From contig NZ_JAHLKM010000015.1 of assembly GCF_024449025.1 (NCBI RefSeq), forward strand, positions 1 to 63,661: DNA of 63,661 bases, read 5' to 3'. A program made the translations under genes and the position numbers. The notes beneath the pieces are model-generated. The model had not been told where the DNA came from, made no database searches, and saw nothing but the letters and a program-made list of their open reading frames with translations. Source of the stretch: Natronomonas aquatica. Its GTDB lineage: Archaea; Halobacteriota; Halobacteria; Halobacteriales; Haloarculaceae. This document shows positions 1-10,170 of this stretch, one piece after another (position 1 is the stretch's first letter; each line of letters starts with the position of its first letter).

Positions 1-953
<953 letters not shown>

Positions 954-960
954 GATTGCA

Positions 961-1281
961 TTACTCGTCCATCAGATCGATGCCGATGGCGCGTTTGATC
1001 TGCTCGCGCAGGTTCCCCGAACCGGTGCCGCCACCCAGCGTGACGACGACCGGTTCGACGCTCGTTTCGACGCGCTGTCGAACTGTACGTGAGAGGTGCT
1101 CGACGTCCTCGTCGTGCATGACGACGATACCGACGCCGTCGTCGTCCAGTACCGACGTGACGGCTTCATCGAGCCGTTCGTCCTTCTCGGCGTCCGGGAC
1201 GTCCTCGAACCGGCGAACGCCTGCGAGACGGAACCCGGTCGTGAAATCCGGACTGCCGACGACGGCGATCTCCTGGCTCAT
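961..1281 (-). CDS. atpF: A-type ATP synthase subunit F
   Basis: Small central-stalk subunit of the A1 domain (106 aa, normal for the family). It has the Rossmann-like start [20 protein letters not shown] and the segment [10 protein letters not shown] typical of V/A-type F subunits. Its ATG overlaps the stop of atpC by 4 nt (1278-1281), and atpA starts 7 nt downstream, so translation is probably coupled. Its position between atpC and atpA is the usual archaeal order. Confidence 0.95.
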   Translation of the reverse strand: MSQEIAVVGSPDFTTGFRLAGVRRFEDVPDAEKDERLDEAVTSVLDDDGVGIVVMHDEDVEHLSRTVRQRVETSVEPVVVTLGGGTGSGNLREQIKRAIGIDLMDE

Positions 1282-2336
1282 TGTACCAGCTCCGTTTCGA
1301 TCTCATCGACGGAGAGTCCGGCCTCCCGGCCGCGGGCGATCGCACGGATGTTCTCGATTTCCCGTTCCTTCGCGAGCACGTACGACAGGACCGGACAGAC
1401 CGACAGCGGGTACCGGTTCGACAGCTTCTGGGAGTACTCGAGGAGCGCGGAATCGAGCGCGTGTTCGAATCCGATGAGGCTGTCGGCGTCCTCTAGGTCT
1501 TCGAGCGCGTCGGCCAGATCGTCGCCGTAGGTGCTCTCGCGGATACGGGCGACCAGTTCCTCGGTGTTCGACGCGAGCTGTCTGATTTCCTCGGCCCGGA
1601 AGAGCCGACCGCCCTCCATGAAGTACGCCGCCGGATCGATGTCCGCGCCGCTTCTGGCGATCCGGAGCGCGTTCCGGACGTTCCGGAAGTCGATCTCGGC
1701 CTGCAGGAACTCCCGGTACAGCGCCGTCGGCGTGTCGGGCTCCGGCGTGCCGATGTCGTCCATCAGGTGCGCATAGAAGGCGCGATCGACCGCGTTCTCG
1801 AGGGGAACGAGCACGCCCTCGCTCTCGTAGTCCGAGAAGGCGTCCGCAAGCGGTTCGCCGAAGATCGTGTTCTCTAGCAACTCGACCAGTTCCTCGATGC
1901 TCGTCGCGTCGGCGAGCCGATCGAGGAAGTCATCGGAGAACTCGCCGGTCCGGATGAGGTCGTCCTGGATGTCCTCCCGGTCGGCGTCGGTGTAGACACC
2001 ACGGATGAGTGTCTTCACGTTCCAGGTGTCGAACTTCCGGAGATAGTTGGCGATGTACCCGTAGAGCGGCCCCTCGGACCACGTCAGCAGGTCGTCGAAG
2101 TGCTTTGCGAGGTTCTCGTTGAGCGCGTACTCGACGAGATCGATCCCCGAGTGTCGCGCCCCCAGGGCGTTCATTTCCGTCTCGTATTCGGTCTCCTCCA
2201 TGAACCGGGCGATCTCGCTTGGACCCATCCGGACCAGCTTCCGGTAGTCGTCCTCGTCGAACAGCTTCGCCCGCCGGGACCGGACCCGCGCCGTGACGTA
2301 TTCGTAGTTCGAACTTCCCTCGGTTCTGACGCTCAT
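1278..2336 (-). CDS. atpC: A-type ATP synthase subunit C
   Basis: Subunit C (352 aa, V-type subunit d homologue) couples the central stalk to the membrane c-ring. The sequence is mostly alpha-helical and acidic, beginning MSVRTEGSSNYEYVTARVRS, which matches haloarchaeal AtpC proteins; repeated helical modules such as YLRKFDTWNVKTLIRG are characteristic. Both ends overlap neighbours by 4 nt (atpE upstream, atpF downstream), indicating a single transcript and coupled translation. Confidence 0.95.
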   Translation of the reverse strand: MSVRTEGSSNYEYVTARVRSRRAKLFDEDDYRKLVRMGPSEIARFMEETEYETEMNALGARHSGIDLVEYALNENLAKHFDDLLTWSEGPLYGYIANYLRKFDTWNVKTLIRGVYTDADREDIQDDLIRTGEFSDDFLDRLADATSIEELVELLENTIFGEPLADAFSDYESEGVLVPLENAVDRAFYAHLMDDIGTPEPDTPTALYREFLQAEIDFRNVRNALRIARSGADIDPAAYFMEGGRLFRAEEIRQLASNTEELVARIRESTYGDDLADALEDLEDADSLIGFEHALDSALLEYSQKLSNRYPLSVCPVLSYVLAKEREIENIRAIARGREAGLSVDEIETELVQ

Positions 2337-2914
2337 TCTTCGAAGAGCCGTGCGCTGATCTCGCGCCGGTTATCGTCCCAGACGTCTTCGAGGACGGAAT
2401 CGAAGGTGTTGTCCACACGAACGCGGGACTCTTCGGACTCGACGGCGACGCCGCCGAGACACTCGATCGGTTCGCCGAGATCGAATCCGTCGTACTCTTC
2501 GAGAACCGTCGAGAGCAACTCCTCGTCGTCGTCCCGTCCGTGGACGGTAACGGTGTCTGCGCCCTCGAACTCTCCGGCTGCAGCGTCCAGGAGCGTCCGG
2601 GTCAACTCGGCTCGCTCGTCGCCGTCGATGGCGGCGACCTCGGCTTCGACGTCGTCTCGGACGTCCTCGATGATCCCGCGACGGGCATCGAGCCGTTCCT
2701 GTTTGGCCTCGAGTTTCGCACTCGAGAGTTTCTGCTCGCGCTCCTGTTGGATCGTCCGTTCGGCCTCTCGTTCGGCCTCCTCGCGGATGTCTTCGGCGTC
2801 GCGTTCGGCCTCGGAGACGATCTCTTCTGCGCGCTCTTCGCCCTCCGAGCGGATCTCCTCCGCACGCGCGCGGGCTTCGTCTCGGATGTCCTCTACGACC
2901 GTATCAAGACTCAT
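2333..2914 (-). CDS. atpE: A-type ATP synthase subunit E
   Basis: Peripheral stalk subunit E (193 aa). The N-terminal half is a long charged coiled coil (roughly residues 5-100, many Glu, Arg and Ala), followed by a compact C-terminal domain, the usual E-subunit plan. The frame stays open upstream to 3244, but homologues start at MSLDTVVEDI, giving the ATG at 2914; the upstream extension would run through atpK. The 3' end overlaps the atpC start by 4 nt. It pairs with AtpH to form the stator. Confidence 0.93.
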   Translation of the reverse strand: MSLDTVVEDIRDEARARAEEIRSEGEERAEEIVSEAERDAEDIREEAEREAERTIQQEREQKLSSAKLEAKQERLDARRGIIEDVRDDVEAEVAAIDGDERAELTRTLLDAAAGEFEGADTVTVHGRDDDEELLSTVLEEYDGFDLGEPIECLGGVAVESEESRVRVDNTFDSVLEDVWDDNRREISARLFEE

Positions 2915-2937
2915 TGTTTGGAAAATTGCGTGGCGGT

Positions 2938-3204
2938 TTAGACGACGAAGACGACGACCAGAGCCAGGATAACGAGCGTCTCCGGCAGGACGGTCATAAT
3001 AAGTCCCCGGCCGAAGAGGTCCTCGTTTTCGGCGATCGCACCCATCGCGGCAGCGCCGATACCGCGCTCGGCGATCCCCGCGCCGAGTGCGGCGAGGCCG
3101 ACCGCAAGCGCGGCCGCGCCGGGGGCTGTCAGGGCCGGGCCGGCGTTTTCTGCTGCTTGGAGTACCGGTGCAACACTGCTCAAGGCTGCGGCGAGTTCCA
3201 TCAT
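2938..3204 (-). CDS. atpK: A-type ATP synthase subunit K (c-ring proteolipid)
   Basis: Membrane rotor subunit, 88 aa, one hairpin of two membrane helices (about residues 28-48 and 65-87). The ion-carrying carboxylate is Glu75 in the second helix (TVLPETLVIL). An Ala/Gly-rich stretch of about 25 residues precedes the first helix. The start is the first of two adjacent ATG codons at 3204; the second would shorten it by one residue. It lies between atpI and atpE as usual. It is a single-hairpin c subunit, not a duplicated V-type form. Confidence 0.94.
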   Translation of the reverse strand: MMELAAALSSVAPVLQAAENAGPALTAPGAAALAVGLAALGAGIAERGIGAAAMGAIAENEDLFGRGLIMTVLPETLVILALVVVFVV

Positions 3205-3426
3205 ATGTATTAAGTTCCTGTTGGGTTGACTCGTTTCCGAACAAGCGGATATGATCCTACTATCTTCATAAAGCTTCCCAAATACCGTCGAAAACGGCGA
3301 CACGCAGCGTGAGAGGTGCAGTCATGGGTTCCGGAGGCGGACACAGTTCGAACCCGAACGATGCGAACAGGACGAAAGACGCGGTGGATCGAAGGTCGGA
3401 GCTACCGGGAGAACGCGGGGCCGGGG

Positions 3427-5613
3427 TCAGTCCTCGGTCGTGTAGGTCCGCTCGCGACCGAACGGTTCGTACTTTTCGCCGCCGCCCTCGTAGAACTTCC
3501 CGAAGAACTCCACGTACTCGAGACGCACGCCCTGCAGGCCGGCGCTCGTGATACCCAGCGCCAGCACGATCAGATGCCCGATGACGAGGACGAGAACGCC
3601 GCCGACGATGGCGGCGACGCTGCCGTGAACCAGTCCCGGGGACATGATCTCGACGACCTCGTAGCCGTGGAAGGTCGTCCCGGCGCTTTCGGGCATTCCC
3701 CCGAGGCCGAAGTGCCACGCATCGACCGTCTCGCCGCCGTGGGTTTCCTCGGTGACGTAGACGCCGAAGACGAGCAGGTTGACCACGAAGGCCATCCCCG
3801 CTTTCGCGAGCAACACCGCGGTGATCCGGGTGTACGAGAGGACGTTCACGAGCACGTTGAGGAACTCGACGCCCTCCATCGGCTCGCCGAGAACGAGCAA
3901 CACGAACCCGAGTGCGAACGCCGCAAGGCCCACGAGCCCGATGACGGGATCGAAGCCGGTGAACCCGAAGGCGAACGGATGCCCCGCGAAGACGCCGCTT
4001 TCGGCGCCGACGAGGAGACCCGGCGCCGCGCCGGTCGGCGGCGCGTCGGCGAAGATCCACGCCCACAGGCCGAACATCATCAGCAGCCACGAGCCGCTCT
4101 CGAGGACCGCATCGACGAGGCCATGCGAGAGGTTCTGATAGAAGTCGATGATCCACCCGATGGCGAGATGGACCACCCCAACGAGCAGGCTCACGACGAG
4201 CCACCCGAGCGCGTAGTCGGCGTGGGTCGGGGTCAGCCCCTTGTGGATCGGCGGGTTACCGCCCCAGACGATCTCGCCGAGCTGGTGGAGCCCGAAGAAC
4301 TCGCCGTACAGGACGCCGAAGACGGCCGTAAAGACGCCGGCCGCGACGCCGACGCCGCCGAGCGATCGGATCGCGTCGGATTCGAAGCGACGCATCAACA
4401 GGAACCCGAACGCGATATAGAGGAGCCCGTATCCGAGATCGCCGATCATGAACCCGAAGAAGGCCGGAAACGTCAGAAACAGGATAACCGTCGGGTCGAG
4501 CTCGTTGTAGTTCGGACGGTTGATCACGCCGACGAGGGTCTCGAACGGTTTGACCGGTCCGGGGTTGCTCTGGACCACTGGCGGCGAACCGCCGCTCATC
4601 TCCGTGCCGCCGTCGGTGGCGACTGTCTCGCCCTCACCGCTCTCGACGGGTTCGCGCTCGTGTGCGTGACCGTCTTCGTCGTAGGAAGCACGCTCGAGTT
4701 CCTCGAGTTCGACGTGGTCGCCGACAGCCGACTCGAGTGTGGCCTCCATCTCCGTGACCTGCTCGGTCGGGATCCATCCCTCGGCGACGAAGGCGTTCTC
4801 GGTGGTCGCAAACGTCAGCGGCGCCTCGAGTTTCTGGACCTCGATCGAGAGTTTCTCCTCGGCGGCCAGCAGGAAGCCGGCGACCTCGTGGCGGAGGTCC
4901 TCGAGTTCGTTCTCGACGGTCTCGAGTTCGGACTCGATCCGTCGACGCCGATGCTGGAGGTCCTCGATGTAGTCTTCGGGGCTCGTTGCCCCGCCCTCCT
5001 CGTCGAGGTCCGGCACCTCGTACTCGGTGAACGACACCCCGACGAGGGCGTCCTGAACGTCGACGTCCGGGTAGACGAACAGCGCGAGGAAGTCGCCCGC
5101 CTCGAAGAGTTCGTATTCCTCGACCGCCTCGGCGTCCGCGAGGGCGCCCCGGATCGCGTCGGCGTCGCCCTCCCCGACCGCCGCCGTCAGCGAGTCGTAC
5201 CCGGAGAACAGATCGAGATCGATCCCGAGTTCCGCGAACGGACGGGCAGTATCGACCTTGTCGTCGATCTCACGGAGTTCGTCCGCCAGATCCGAGCGCC
5301 GGTCGTCGAGTTCGTTGACGTGCTTTCGGGTCTCTTCGAGTTCGGCTTCGAGTTCCTCGTCGCCGATGATGCGCGCCCGGCCGGCGTCCTCCTCGGTGAC
5401 GTCGAGCGTACTCTGGAGTGCGCGGACGGTGACGAGTTTCTGTGCGGCTTCCTCGGCGCCCTCGACCGGGTCGCCGGGATCGAACCCCTCCCAGGTGTCG
5501 TCGTATTCAGTGACGTGTAGCTGGTTCAGATCGTGGATCGCCTCGATGGCGTCGTCCATCACGCGTTTGGATCCCGTCACCGAGACCCGGCTCATCCGCT
5601 CAGGTCTGAGCAT
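3427..5613 (-). CDS. atpI: A-type ATP synthase subunit I (membrane stator)
   Basis: Membrane stator and ion-channel subunit (728 aa, V-type subunit a homologue). The N-terminal half is an acidic coiled-coil cytoplasmic arm; from about residue 395 on there are seven or eight membrane segments, including the FLNVLVNVLSYTRI segment containing the conserved Arg thought to act in ion transfer. The frame is open upstream to 5694, but haloarchaeal homologues start MLRPERMSRV, giving the ATG at 5613. This start overlaps the last 14 nt of atpH. A start at 5595 (MSRVSV) is the alternative. Confidence 0.93.
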   Translation of the reverse strand: MLRPERMSRVSVTGSKRVMDDAIEAIHDLNQLHVTEYDDTWEGFDPGDPVEGAEEAAQKLVTVRALQSTLDVTEEDAGRARIIGDEELEAELEETRKHVNELDDRRSDLADELREIDDKVDTARPFAELGIDLDLFSGYDSLTAAVGEGDADAIRGALADAEAVEEYELFEAGDFLALFVYPDVDVQDALVGVSFTEYEVPDLDEEGGATSPEDYIEDLQHRRRRIESELETVENELEDLRHEVAGFLLAAEEKLSIEVQKLEAPLTFATTENAFVAEGWIPTEQVTEMEATLESAVGDHVELEELERASYDEDGHAHEREPVESGEGETVATDGGTEMSGGSPPVVQSNPGPVKPFETLVGVINRPNYNELDPTVILFLTFPAFFGFMIGDLGYGLLYIAFGFLLMRRFESDAIRSLGGVGVAAGVFTAVFGVLYGEFFGLHQLGEIVWGGNPPIHKGLTPTHADYALGWLVVSLLVGVVHLAIGWIIDFYQNLSHGLVDAVLESGSWLLMMFGLWAWIFADAPPTGAAPGLLVGAESGVFAGHPFAFGFTGFDPVIGLVGLAAFALGFVLLVLGEPMEGVEFLNVLVNVLSYTRITAVLLAKAGMAFVVNLLVFGVYVTEETHGGETVDAWHFGLGGMPESAGTTFHGYEVVEIMSPGLVHGSVAAIVGGVLVLVIGHLIVLALGITSAGLQGVRLEYVEFFGKFYEGGGEKYEPFGRERTYTTED

Positions 5614-5932
5614 GCACCGCCTCCGTGAACAGATCGACCGTGTATTCGACCACCTCGTCGCGTTTTTCGCCCGCGCGTTCTTCGAGCGCCTCACGTTCGG
5701 CCTTGCCCTCGGCGAGGATCTCTTCGCGCTCGGCCGCTGTCTCCTCGCGGGCCTCCTCGATGCGCTCTCGTTTCATCGCGTCGGCCTCCTCGCGGGCCTC
5801 CTCGCGGATGCGGTCGGCCTCCTCGCGGGCCTCGGCGATGCGCTCTTCTCGCGCCTCCTCGGCGTCGGCGACGATGTCGTCAGCCTCGCTTTCGGCCTCT
5901 TTTATTCGGTCGAGAACCTCTGGCCTGGCCAT
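5600..5932 (-). CDS. atpH: A-type ATP synthase subunit H (peripheral stalk coiled coil)
   Basis: 110-residue protein that is almost entirely a heptad-type coiled coil of Glu, Ala and Arg (for example REEADRIREEAREEA), matching AhaH/AtpH, the partner of subunit E in the peripheral stalk. It is the first gene of the operon. A weak TATA-like CCAAATAGCC lies about 35 bp upstream (5964-5973 on the minus strand). Its stop falls inside the start of atpI. Confidence 0.9.
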   Translation of the reverse strand: MARPEVLDRIKEAESEADDIVADAEEAREERIAEAREEADRIREEAREEADAMKRERIEEAREETAAEREEILAEGKAEREALEERAGEKRDEVVEYTVDLFTEAVHAQT

Positions 5933-6036
5933 AATTATATCATCCGTCGGTTCGGAAAGCGGCTATTTGGTAGTTGCGAAACGGATCCGCGGCTCCCGGT
6001 GAGAAAACGGTGGAAAAACGGCCGGACGTCGGATCG

Positions 6037-6702
6037 CTACTCGATGTAGCCGAGCGTGTCCTCGATGCGACCGAGTTCGGGGCCGGTCGTCTCCTGGCCG
6101 GCGACGTAGCCGTGCGAGTTCGCGATCAGCCCCGAGCCGACGAGCGCCCCGCCGTAATTGATCGTCCCGATATCGGCGTAGACGCCGAAGAGCTCCTCGA
6201 AGAAGTCGAGTTTCTCGTCGGTCGTCTTCGGATGACAGAGCACCCCCTGGTCGGTGACGGCGGCCGCGGTCCCGACCGTCCTGACGTCGGCGATCATCCC
6301 GCGCTCGACGGGAACCTCGAGGGCCTCCTCGACTGCGCCGATCGCCGTCCGCGAGAGGTCGGGGTGGACGAACGCCCCCCGGTCGTTGGCGAGGACGACG
6401 TTGCCCGCGGCGTTGATCCGGCCGGGGAGTTCGACCACGGGAAGGTCGGTCGCCTCCTCGATGCGGTCTCGCTCGCGGTCGGTAACGCGCTCGCTGAGGA
6501 GCAGGCCGTTCCCGTTGCCGACGGCGAGGGCGCCGACTGTCCCCGAGCCGGCGACGGTCGTCGGGACCGCCTCGACGCCGAGTTCCGCCTCGAAGTCCTC
6601 CAGTAGCGACTCCTCGATGTCGGGGCGGACGAGCAGACAGTCGTCGGTCGCACGCGCGAAGACGCCGACGTACGCGGACCCGGAGAGTGCCGCCCGGAGC
6701 AC
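6037..6702 (-). CDS. eif6: Translation initiation factor aIF6
   Basis: aIF6 binds the large ribosomal subunit (L14/L24e surface) and prevents premature joining with the small subunit. At 221 aa it has the family size and the pseudo-fivefold repeats, with signatures [30 protein letters not shown] and [14 protein letters not shown]. The start is a GTG at 6702, matching the conserved [17 protein letters not shown] beginning; it lies 1 nt after the L31e stop. Operon L39e-L31e-aIF6 is the standard archaeal arrangement. Confidence 0.96.
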   Translation of the reverse strand: MLRAALSGSAYVGVFARATDDCLLVRPDIEESLLEDFEAELGVEAVPTTVAGSGTVGALAVGNGNGLLLSERVTDRERDRIEEATDLPVVELPGRINAAGNVVLANDRGAFVHPDLSRTAIGAVEEALEVPVERGMIADVRTVGTAAAVTDQGVLCHPKTTDEKLDFFEELFGVYADIGTINYGGALVGSGLIANSHGYVAGQETTGPELGRIEDTLGYIE

Positions 6703-6703
6703 G

Positions 6704-6976
6704 TTATGCGGTCTCGGCTTCGACGACGGCCTCGCCGGCCTCCTCGAAGCGCGCCGCGCGAACCCGGAGTTTCCGCGGCGGCTTCGAGCGCCCGCGCTCC
6801 CAGACCGCCTCGTTGATCGAGGGATCGAGCCGGACGGCGTCCTCGTCGACGTTGAAGTGCTGTGCCAGATGCGATCGGACGAGGCTCATCGCCTTGTCGG
6901 CACGGTCCGTTTCCGATCCCGCGAGGACGTCCCGCAGCGGGACGGTCATGACGCGTTCGTCGAATTCGGTGCTCAT
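6704..6976 (-). CDS. rpl31e: 50S ribosomal protein L31e
   Basis: Archaeal/eukaryotic L31e, 90 aa. Conserved segments are VPLRDVL near the N terminus, [19 protein letters not shown] in the middle and the basic [17 protein letters not shown]. It sits near the peptide exit tunnel of the large subunit. Its start codon overlaps the L39e stop by 4 nt and its stop is 1 nt from the aIF6 start, so the three genes form one tightly packed operon. Confidence 0.97.
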   Translation of the reverse strand: MSTEFDERVMTVPLRDVLAGSETDRADKAMSLVRSHLAQHFNVDEDAVRLDPSINEAVWERGRSKPPRKLRVRAARFEEAGEAVVEAETA

Positions 6977-7125
6977 TCGTCCGTGTCACTCCGCCGCCAG
7001 TTGCGGCGCTTGTGGTTGCGCATCGTGTCCTGGTCGGTCTTCATGACGACCCACGCCGGGACGCGGCTGTTCTGTCGCTCCAGTTTCGAGAGCCGCTTTT
7101 TCTTGGCCTTCGACTTCTTGCCCAT
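6973..7125 (-). CDS. rpl39e: 50S ribosomal protein L39e
   Basis: A 50-residue very basic protein starting [19 protein letters not shown] and containing VPAWVVMKT and [10 protein letters not shown], diagnostic of L39e, which lines the peptide exit tunnel. The start ATG is at 7125, preceded at the leaderless distance by a clear TATA-like element, so longer forms reading from further upstream are unlikely. First gene of the L39e-L31e-aIF6 operon. Confidence 0.97.
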   Translation of the reverse strand: MGKKSKAKKKRLSKLERQNSRVPAWVVMKTDQDTMRNHKRRNWRRSDTDE

Positions 7126-7149
7126 AGTGTCGCTCACTTCCCTCGCGGC

Positions 7150-7160
7150 GTTTAAATTCT
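7150..7160 (-). promoter_or_regulatory. TATA box for the L39e-L31e-aIF6 operon
   Basis: On the minus strand AGAATTTAAA is centred about 30 bp before the L39e ATG at 7125, the spacing expected for a leaderless or near-leaderless haloarchaeal transcript. Confidence 0.65.
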
Positions 7161-7297
7161 TGTTCCTTTTGTGGCGTATCCACCGCGGGCCGACTCGGGA
7201 CGGAGAACGGCGAAAAGCGGGGGATCCCGAAACGGCAGGAAACCACTTCCGCCCCGGCACGCGGGGGTTTTTGTTCGACGGCCGCGACAGTGGTCGT

Positions 7298-9136
7298 ATG
7301 TCCGATCTAGGCGATTTCGCGAACTACGATCCCGACGAGGGGGACGGCGAGCGGTCGGCGCCCGCGGCAAACGAGGGGGCGGAGACGCCAGCCGAAAAGG
7401 GGGGAACGACCGACGGCGACGACGACGATGGCTTCGATCCCGTTTCGGTCTCGCCGGTCGGCAAGGATCGCGGGATCGGCACGCTGTCGGCCTCGGAAGG
7501 GCTAATCATCAGCGAGCGGGACGACGACACTCGCCTGCGCGCGTATGTGACCGTCGAGAACCGGTCGTCGGTCCGCATCGGCAGCTACCTCGTCGCCGCC
7601 TATCCGGACGGCGAGCGGCTCTTCTGTCGGATCGTCGCCCTCGAGTACGCCCAGGAGTTCCGCTCGGACGACGCGACGGAGATCCACGCCCGCCGGGCGA
7701 TGCGGCGGGACGGTGTCGACGAGAACGACTACAAGTTCATGGCGACGCTGGAGCCCGTTGCCGTCCTCTATTCGGAGGACGGCGAACTCAAACGCCGGAT
7801 GACAGACCGGGTGCCGAAGCCCGAAACCGTCGTCAGACAGGCCGAGGACGACGCCGAGATCAAGACGGGGCTGAAGATCCCCGAGTCTGGCGTCTTCCTC
7901 GGACACCTCGCGGTCGGCGGCGAGAAGGTCCGGACCGCCGCCACCCCGCCGACGATCGACTACCGGCTGAAGGACGACTACGAGGCCGGCGATCCGCTCG
8001 TGTTCAGACACACGCTCGTCGCCGGGGGGACGGGATCGGGCAAGACCCACGCCGCCAAGAACGTCCTCAGACAGTACCTCGCCGAGGACAGACGCTACCC
8101 GACCGATGACGGCCGGACGGTCGCGCCCGCGTTGATCCAGTTCGACCCACAGGACGAGTACGCCCAGCTGCACGACGACAACCCCGAAATCGACGGAGAG
8201 TACGAGCGCCGCCTCGAACGGGAGGGGGTTGCCCACGGCGGGATCGAGGACACGAAGGCGTTCGTCCCGACGGTCGAGGACGCCAGCTACGCCGCCGCCC
8301 ACCACGGCGCCGAACAGATCGCCTTCACGATCCCCTTCTCGATGGTCCACGACAACCCCTGGCTCGTCGCCTCGAGCGGGCTCAACGACAACCAGTACGG
8401 GGCGCTCGTGAGCGTTCTCCTGCCGCAGTTTAAGAGCCAGTACGGCGAAGGGGGGACCTACGAGCAGTTCAAATCGTTCCTCGACGATCCGGCGCTGAAG
8501 GAGGAACTCGACGAGTCGGGGCGCGTCCACGAGGCCACCTTCGACGCGATCCGCCGGCGGGTCCGGGGGTTCGGCGGCGTCTTCGATGGCGATGCGCCGC
8601 CGATCACCGACCTCGTCTCCGAGTTCGTCCGCCCGGGCGGCGCGACGACGGTGCCGACCTACCACATCAACGACTCGCGGGCGACGACGACGGTCGTGCT
8701 CGCGGTCGCCTCGCTTTTGATCGACGAGAAACTCTCGAACGATCCCGACCACGCCCGGATCAAAGAGACACCGCTGGTGATCGGGATGGACGAGGCGCAC
8801 AACTTCCTCACCGACGCCGACAGCGTCCAGGCGCGGAAGGTGATCGGCAAGTTCGCCGAAGCCGCAAAGCAGGGCCGCAAGGAGCGGCTCGGCCTCTTTT
8901 TGATCACGCAGGATCCACAGGACATCGCCGACCCGATCTTCAAGCAGATCAACACGACGGTCGTTCTCAACCTCGGCGACGAGGACGCGATCAAGGCGGT
9001 CAACATCCCCTCGAACTTGGAGGGGAAGGTTCCCTACATGGAGAAAGGCCAGATGGTCGTCTACTCGCCCGACAACTCCGAACCCGTCGAGCTGATCGGT
9101 CTTCCGAGATGTCTGACGAGACACGGCCGGGACTGA
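7298..9136 (+). CDS. herA: HerA-like ATP-binding protein (DUF87 family)
   Basis: 612-residue FtsK/HerA-superfamily ATPase. An acidic low-complexity tail (residues 1-50) precedes a HAS-barrel-like beta domain, then the P-loop GGTGSGKT at 243-250 and Walker [13 protein letters not shown] near 492-503, followed by a sensor region with [17 protein letters not shown]. HerA proteins act as hexameric DNA pumps with the nuclease NurA in end resection. No nurA lies beside it here, so a dedicated HerA-NurA role is unproven and this may be one of several haloarchaeal paralogues. The frame is open far upstream, but ATG 7298 lies about 28 bp after a TATA-like GTTTTTGTTC. Confidence 0.85.
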   Translation: MSDLGDFANYDPDEGDGERSAPAANEGAETPAEKGGTTDGDDDDGFDPVSVSPVGKDRGIGTLSASEGLIISERDDDTRLRAYVTVENRSSVRIGSYLVAAYPDGERLFCRIVALEYAQEFRSDDATEIHARRAMRRDGVDENDYKFMATLEPVAVLYSEDGELKRRMTDRVPKPETVVRQAEDDAEIKTGLKIPESGVFLGHLAVGGEKVRTAATPPTIDYRLKDDYEAGDPLVFRHTLVAGGTGSGKTHAAKNVLRQYLAEDRRYPTDDGRTVAPALIQFDPQDEYAQLHDDNPEIDGEYERRLEREGVAHGGIEDTKAFVPTVEDASYAAAHHGAEQIAFTIPFSMVHDNPWLVASSGLNDNQYGALVSVLLPQFKSQYGEGGTYEQFKSFLDDPALKEELDESGRVHEATFDAIRRRVRGFGGVFDGDAPPITDLVSEFVRPGGATTVPTYHINDSRATTTVVLAVASLLIDEKLSNDPDHARIKETPLVIGMDEAHNFLTDADSVQARKVIGKFAEAAKQGRKERLGLFLITQDPQDIADPIFKQINTTVVLNLGDEDAIKAVNIPSNLEGKVPYMEKGQMVVYSPDNSEPVELIGLPRCLTRHGRD

Positions 9137-9139
9137 GCG

Positions 9140-10075
9140 ATGCCGGTCGATCGAGATCCGGTCAGCGTGCTGGTCCCGACACCGGAGTGGACACCCGCCT
9201 GTGAGGACCTGGCCGGCCAGCTCCGGGCGGGCGACGAACTGCTCGTGATCTGCGATTCGGCGTCGGATCCGGTCGCCGGCCGTGGGACGCCGGCGGGCGT
9301 CGAAGTACTCGTCGCGGGCGAACCGGCCGGCTGTTCGGGCAAAGCGAACGCGATGGCATACGGGATGGAACGGGCGGAAAACGACCGGTTCGTCTGGACG
9401 GACGCCGACTTCCGGCGGGACGACGACTGGCTCGACGAGCTGGTTTCGGCGGGACGGGCTCACGGTCCCGCGACGGCGATCCCGTACTTCTACGGCGACG
9501 GCTGGTGGCGCCTCGTCGAGGCGTGGACGGTCGTCTTCTCGACGCTGCCGTTCTACCTCGGGGTCGGGAACTGGGGCGGCAACGCGTGGGGTGGCGGCGT
9601 CACGTTCACCCGCGAAGACCTCGAGGTCGGGGAGCTGATCGACGATCTCCGGACCGTGCTGAGCGACGACGGGCTGCTCTCACAGCATCTGGGCGGGACG
9701 CACCCGGTCCGTTCGATGGTGACGCCGGTCGAGGTGTCCGGCGCGCTCGGAGACGTTGCGAACCGGGCGATCAGGTTCAACCGCCTGACGCACGTCCACG
9801 AAGGCCACTACGCGACGGTCGCGGTCGGGGTCGTCCTCGTGGCCGCCGCCGTTCTCGCCACCCTCCCGACGGCGCTCGGATCGACCGCACTGCTCGCCGT
9901 GATCTATCGCCTGCTCGGGATCGAACGCCGGACCGTCCTCCTCGCGTTCCCCGGCATGTTCGCCGTCCCGTTCGGCGCGGCCTCGGGGATCGTATGCCGG
10001 GAGTTCGAGTGGGCGGGTCGACGCTACCGAGTCGACGGAGAACACGAGGTGGAGGTCGTCTCCGGGCGCGCCTGA
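9140..10075 (+). CDS. Family 2-like glycosyltransferase with C-terminal membrane segments
   Basis: 311-residue GT-A fold glycosyltransferase. The nucleotide-sugar site is suggested by LLVICDSASDP near residues 34-44 and the metal-binding-type DAD at 88-90 (WTDADF); GGNAWGGGVTF and a later DDGLLSQHL segment resemble the acceptor and Q/R-type regions of ceramide-glucosyltransferase-like GT2/GT21 enzymes. One or two hydrophobic helices lie at about 228-275. A lipid acceptor is plausible but inferred. It starts 3 nt after the HerA stop, so co-transcription is likely. Confidence 0.75.
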   Translation: MPVDRDPVSVLVPTPEWTPACEDLAGQLRAGDELLVICDSASDPVAGRGTPAGVEVLVAGEPAGCSGKANAMAYGMERAENDRFVWTDADFRRDDDWLDELVSAGRAHGPATAIPYFYGDGWWRLVEAWTVVFSTLPFYLGVGNWGGNAWGGGVTFTREDLEVGELIDDLRTVLSDDGLLSQHLGGTHPVRSMVTPVEVSGALGDVANRAIRFNRLTHVHEGHYATVAVGVVLVAAAVLATLPTALGSTALLAVIYRLLGIERRTVLLAFPGMFAVPFGAASGIVCREFEWAGRRYRVDGEHEVEVVSGRA

Positions 10076-10076
10076 A

Positions 10077-10095
10077 ACCGGGGGTTGACCCCGGT
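10077..10095 (+). terminator. Hairpin just after the glycosyltransferase gene
   Basis: A perfect 7-bp stem (ACCGGGG paired with CCCCGGT) with a 5-nt loop begins 2 nt after the stop codon at 10075. There is no following T-run, so it may be a 3'-end stability element rather than a true terminator. Confidence 0.35.
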
Positions 10096-10138
10096 CGCCG
10101 CGTTCACGGGTGGGACGACCCGACACGGCACGCGGTAA

Positions 10139-10148
10139 CGTTTTAGGC
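10139..10148 (+). promoter_or_regulatory. TATA box for the quinone-reductase-like gene
   Basis: CGTTTTAGGC is centred about 28 bp upstream of ATG 10171, consistent with a leaderless transcript. Confidence 0.6.
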
Positions 10149-10170
10149 GATCCCCGGGAAGAGAAGCGCG

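Noticed and set aside
3316-5520. Long plus-strand frame opposite atpI
   Set aside because: Antisense shadow of an unambiguous ATP synthase subunit gene.
7502-9463. Long minus-strand frame opposite the HerA-like gene
   Set aside because: Antisense shadow; the plus strand carries P-loop and Walker B motifs.
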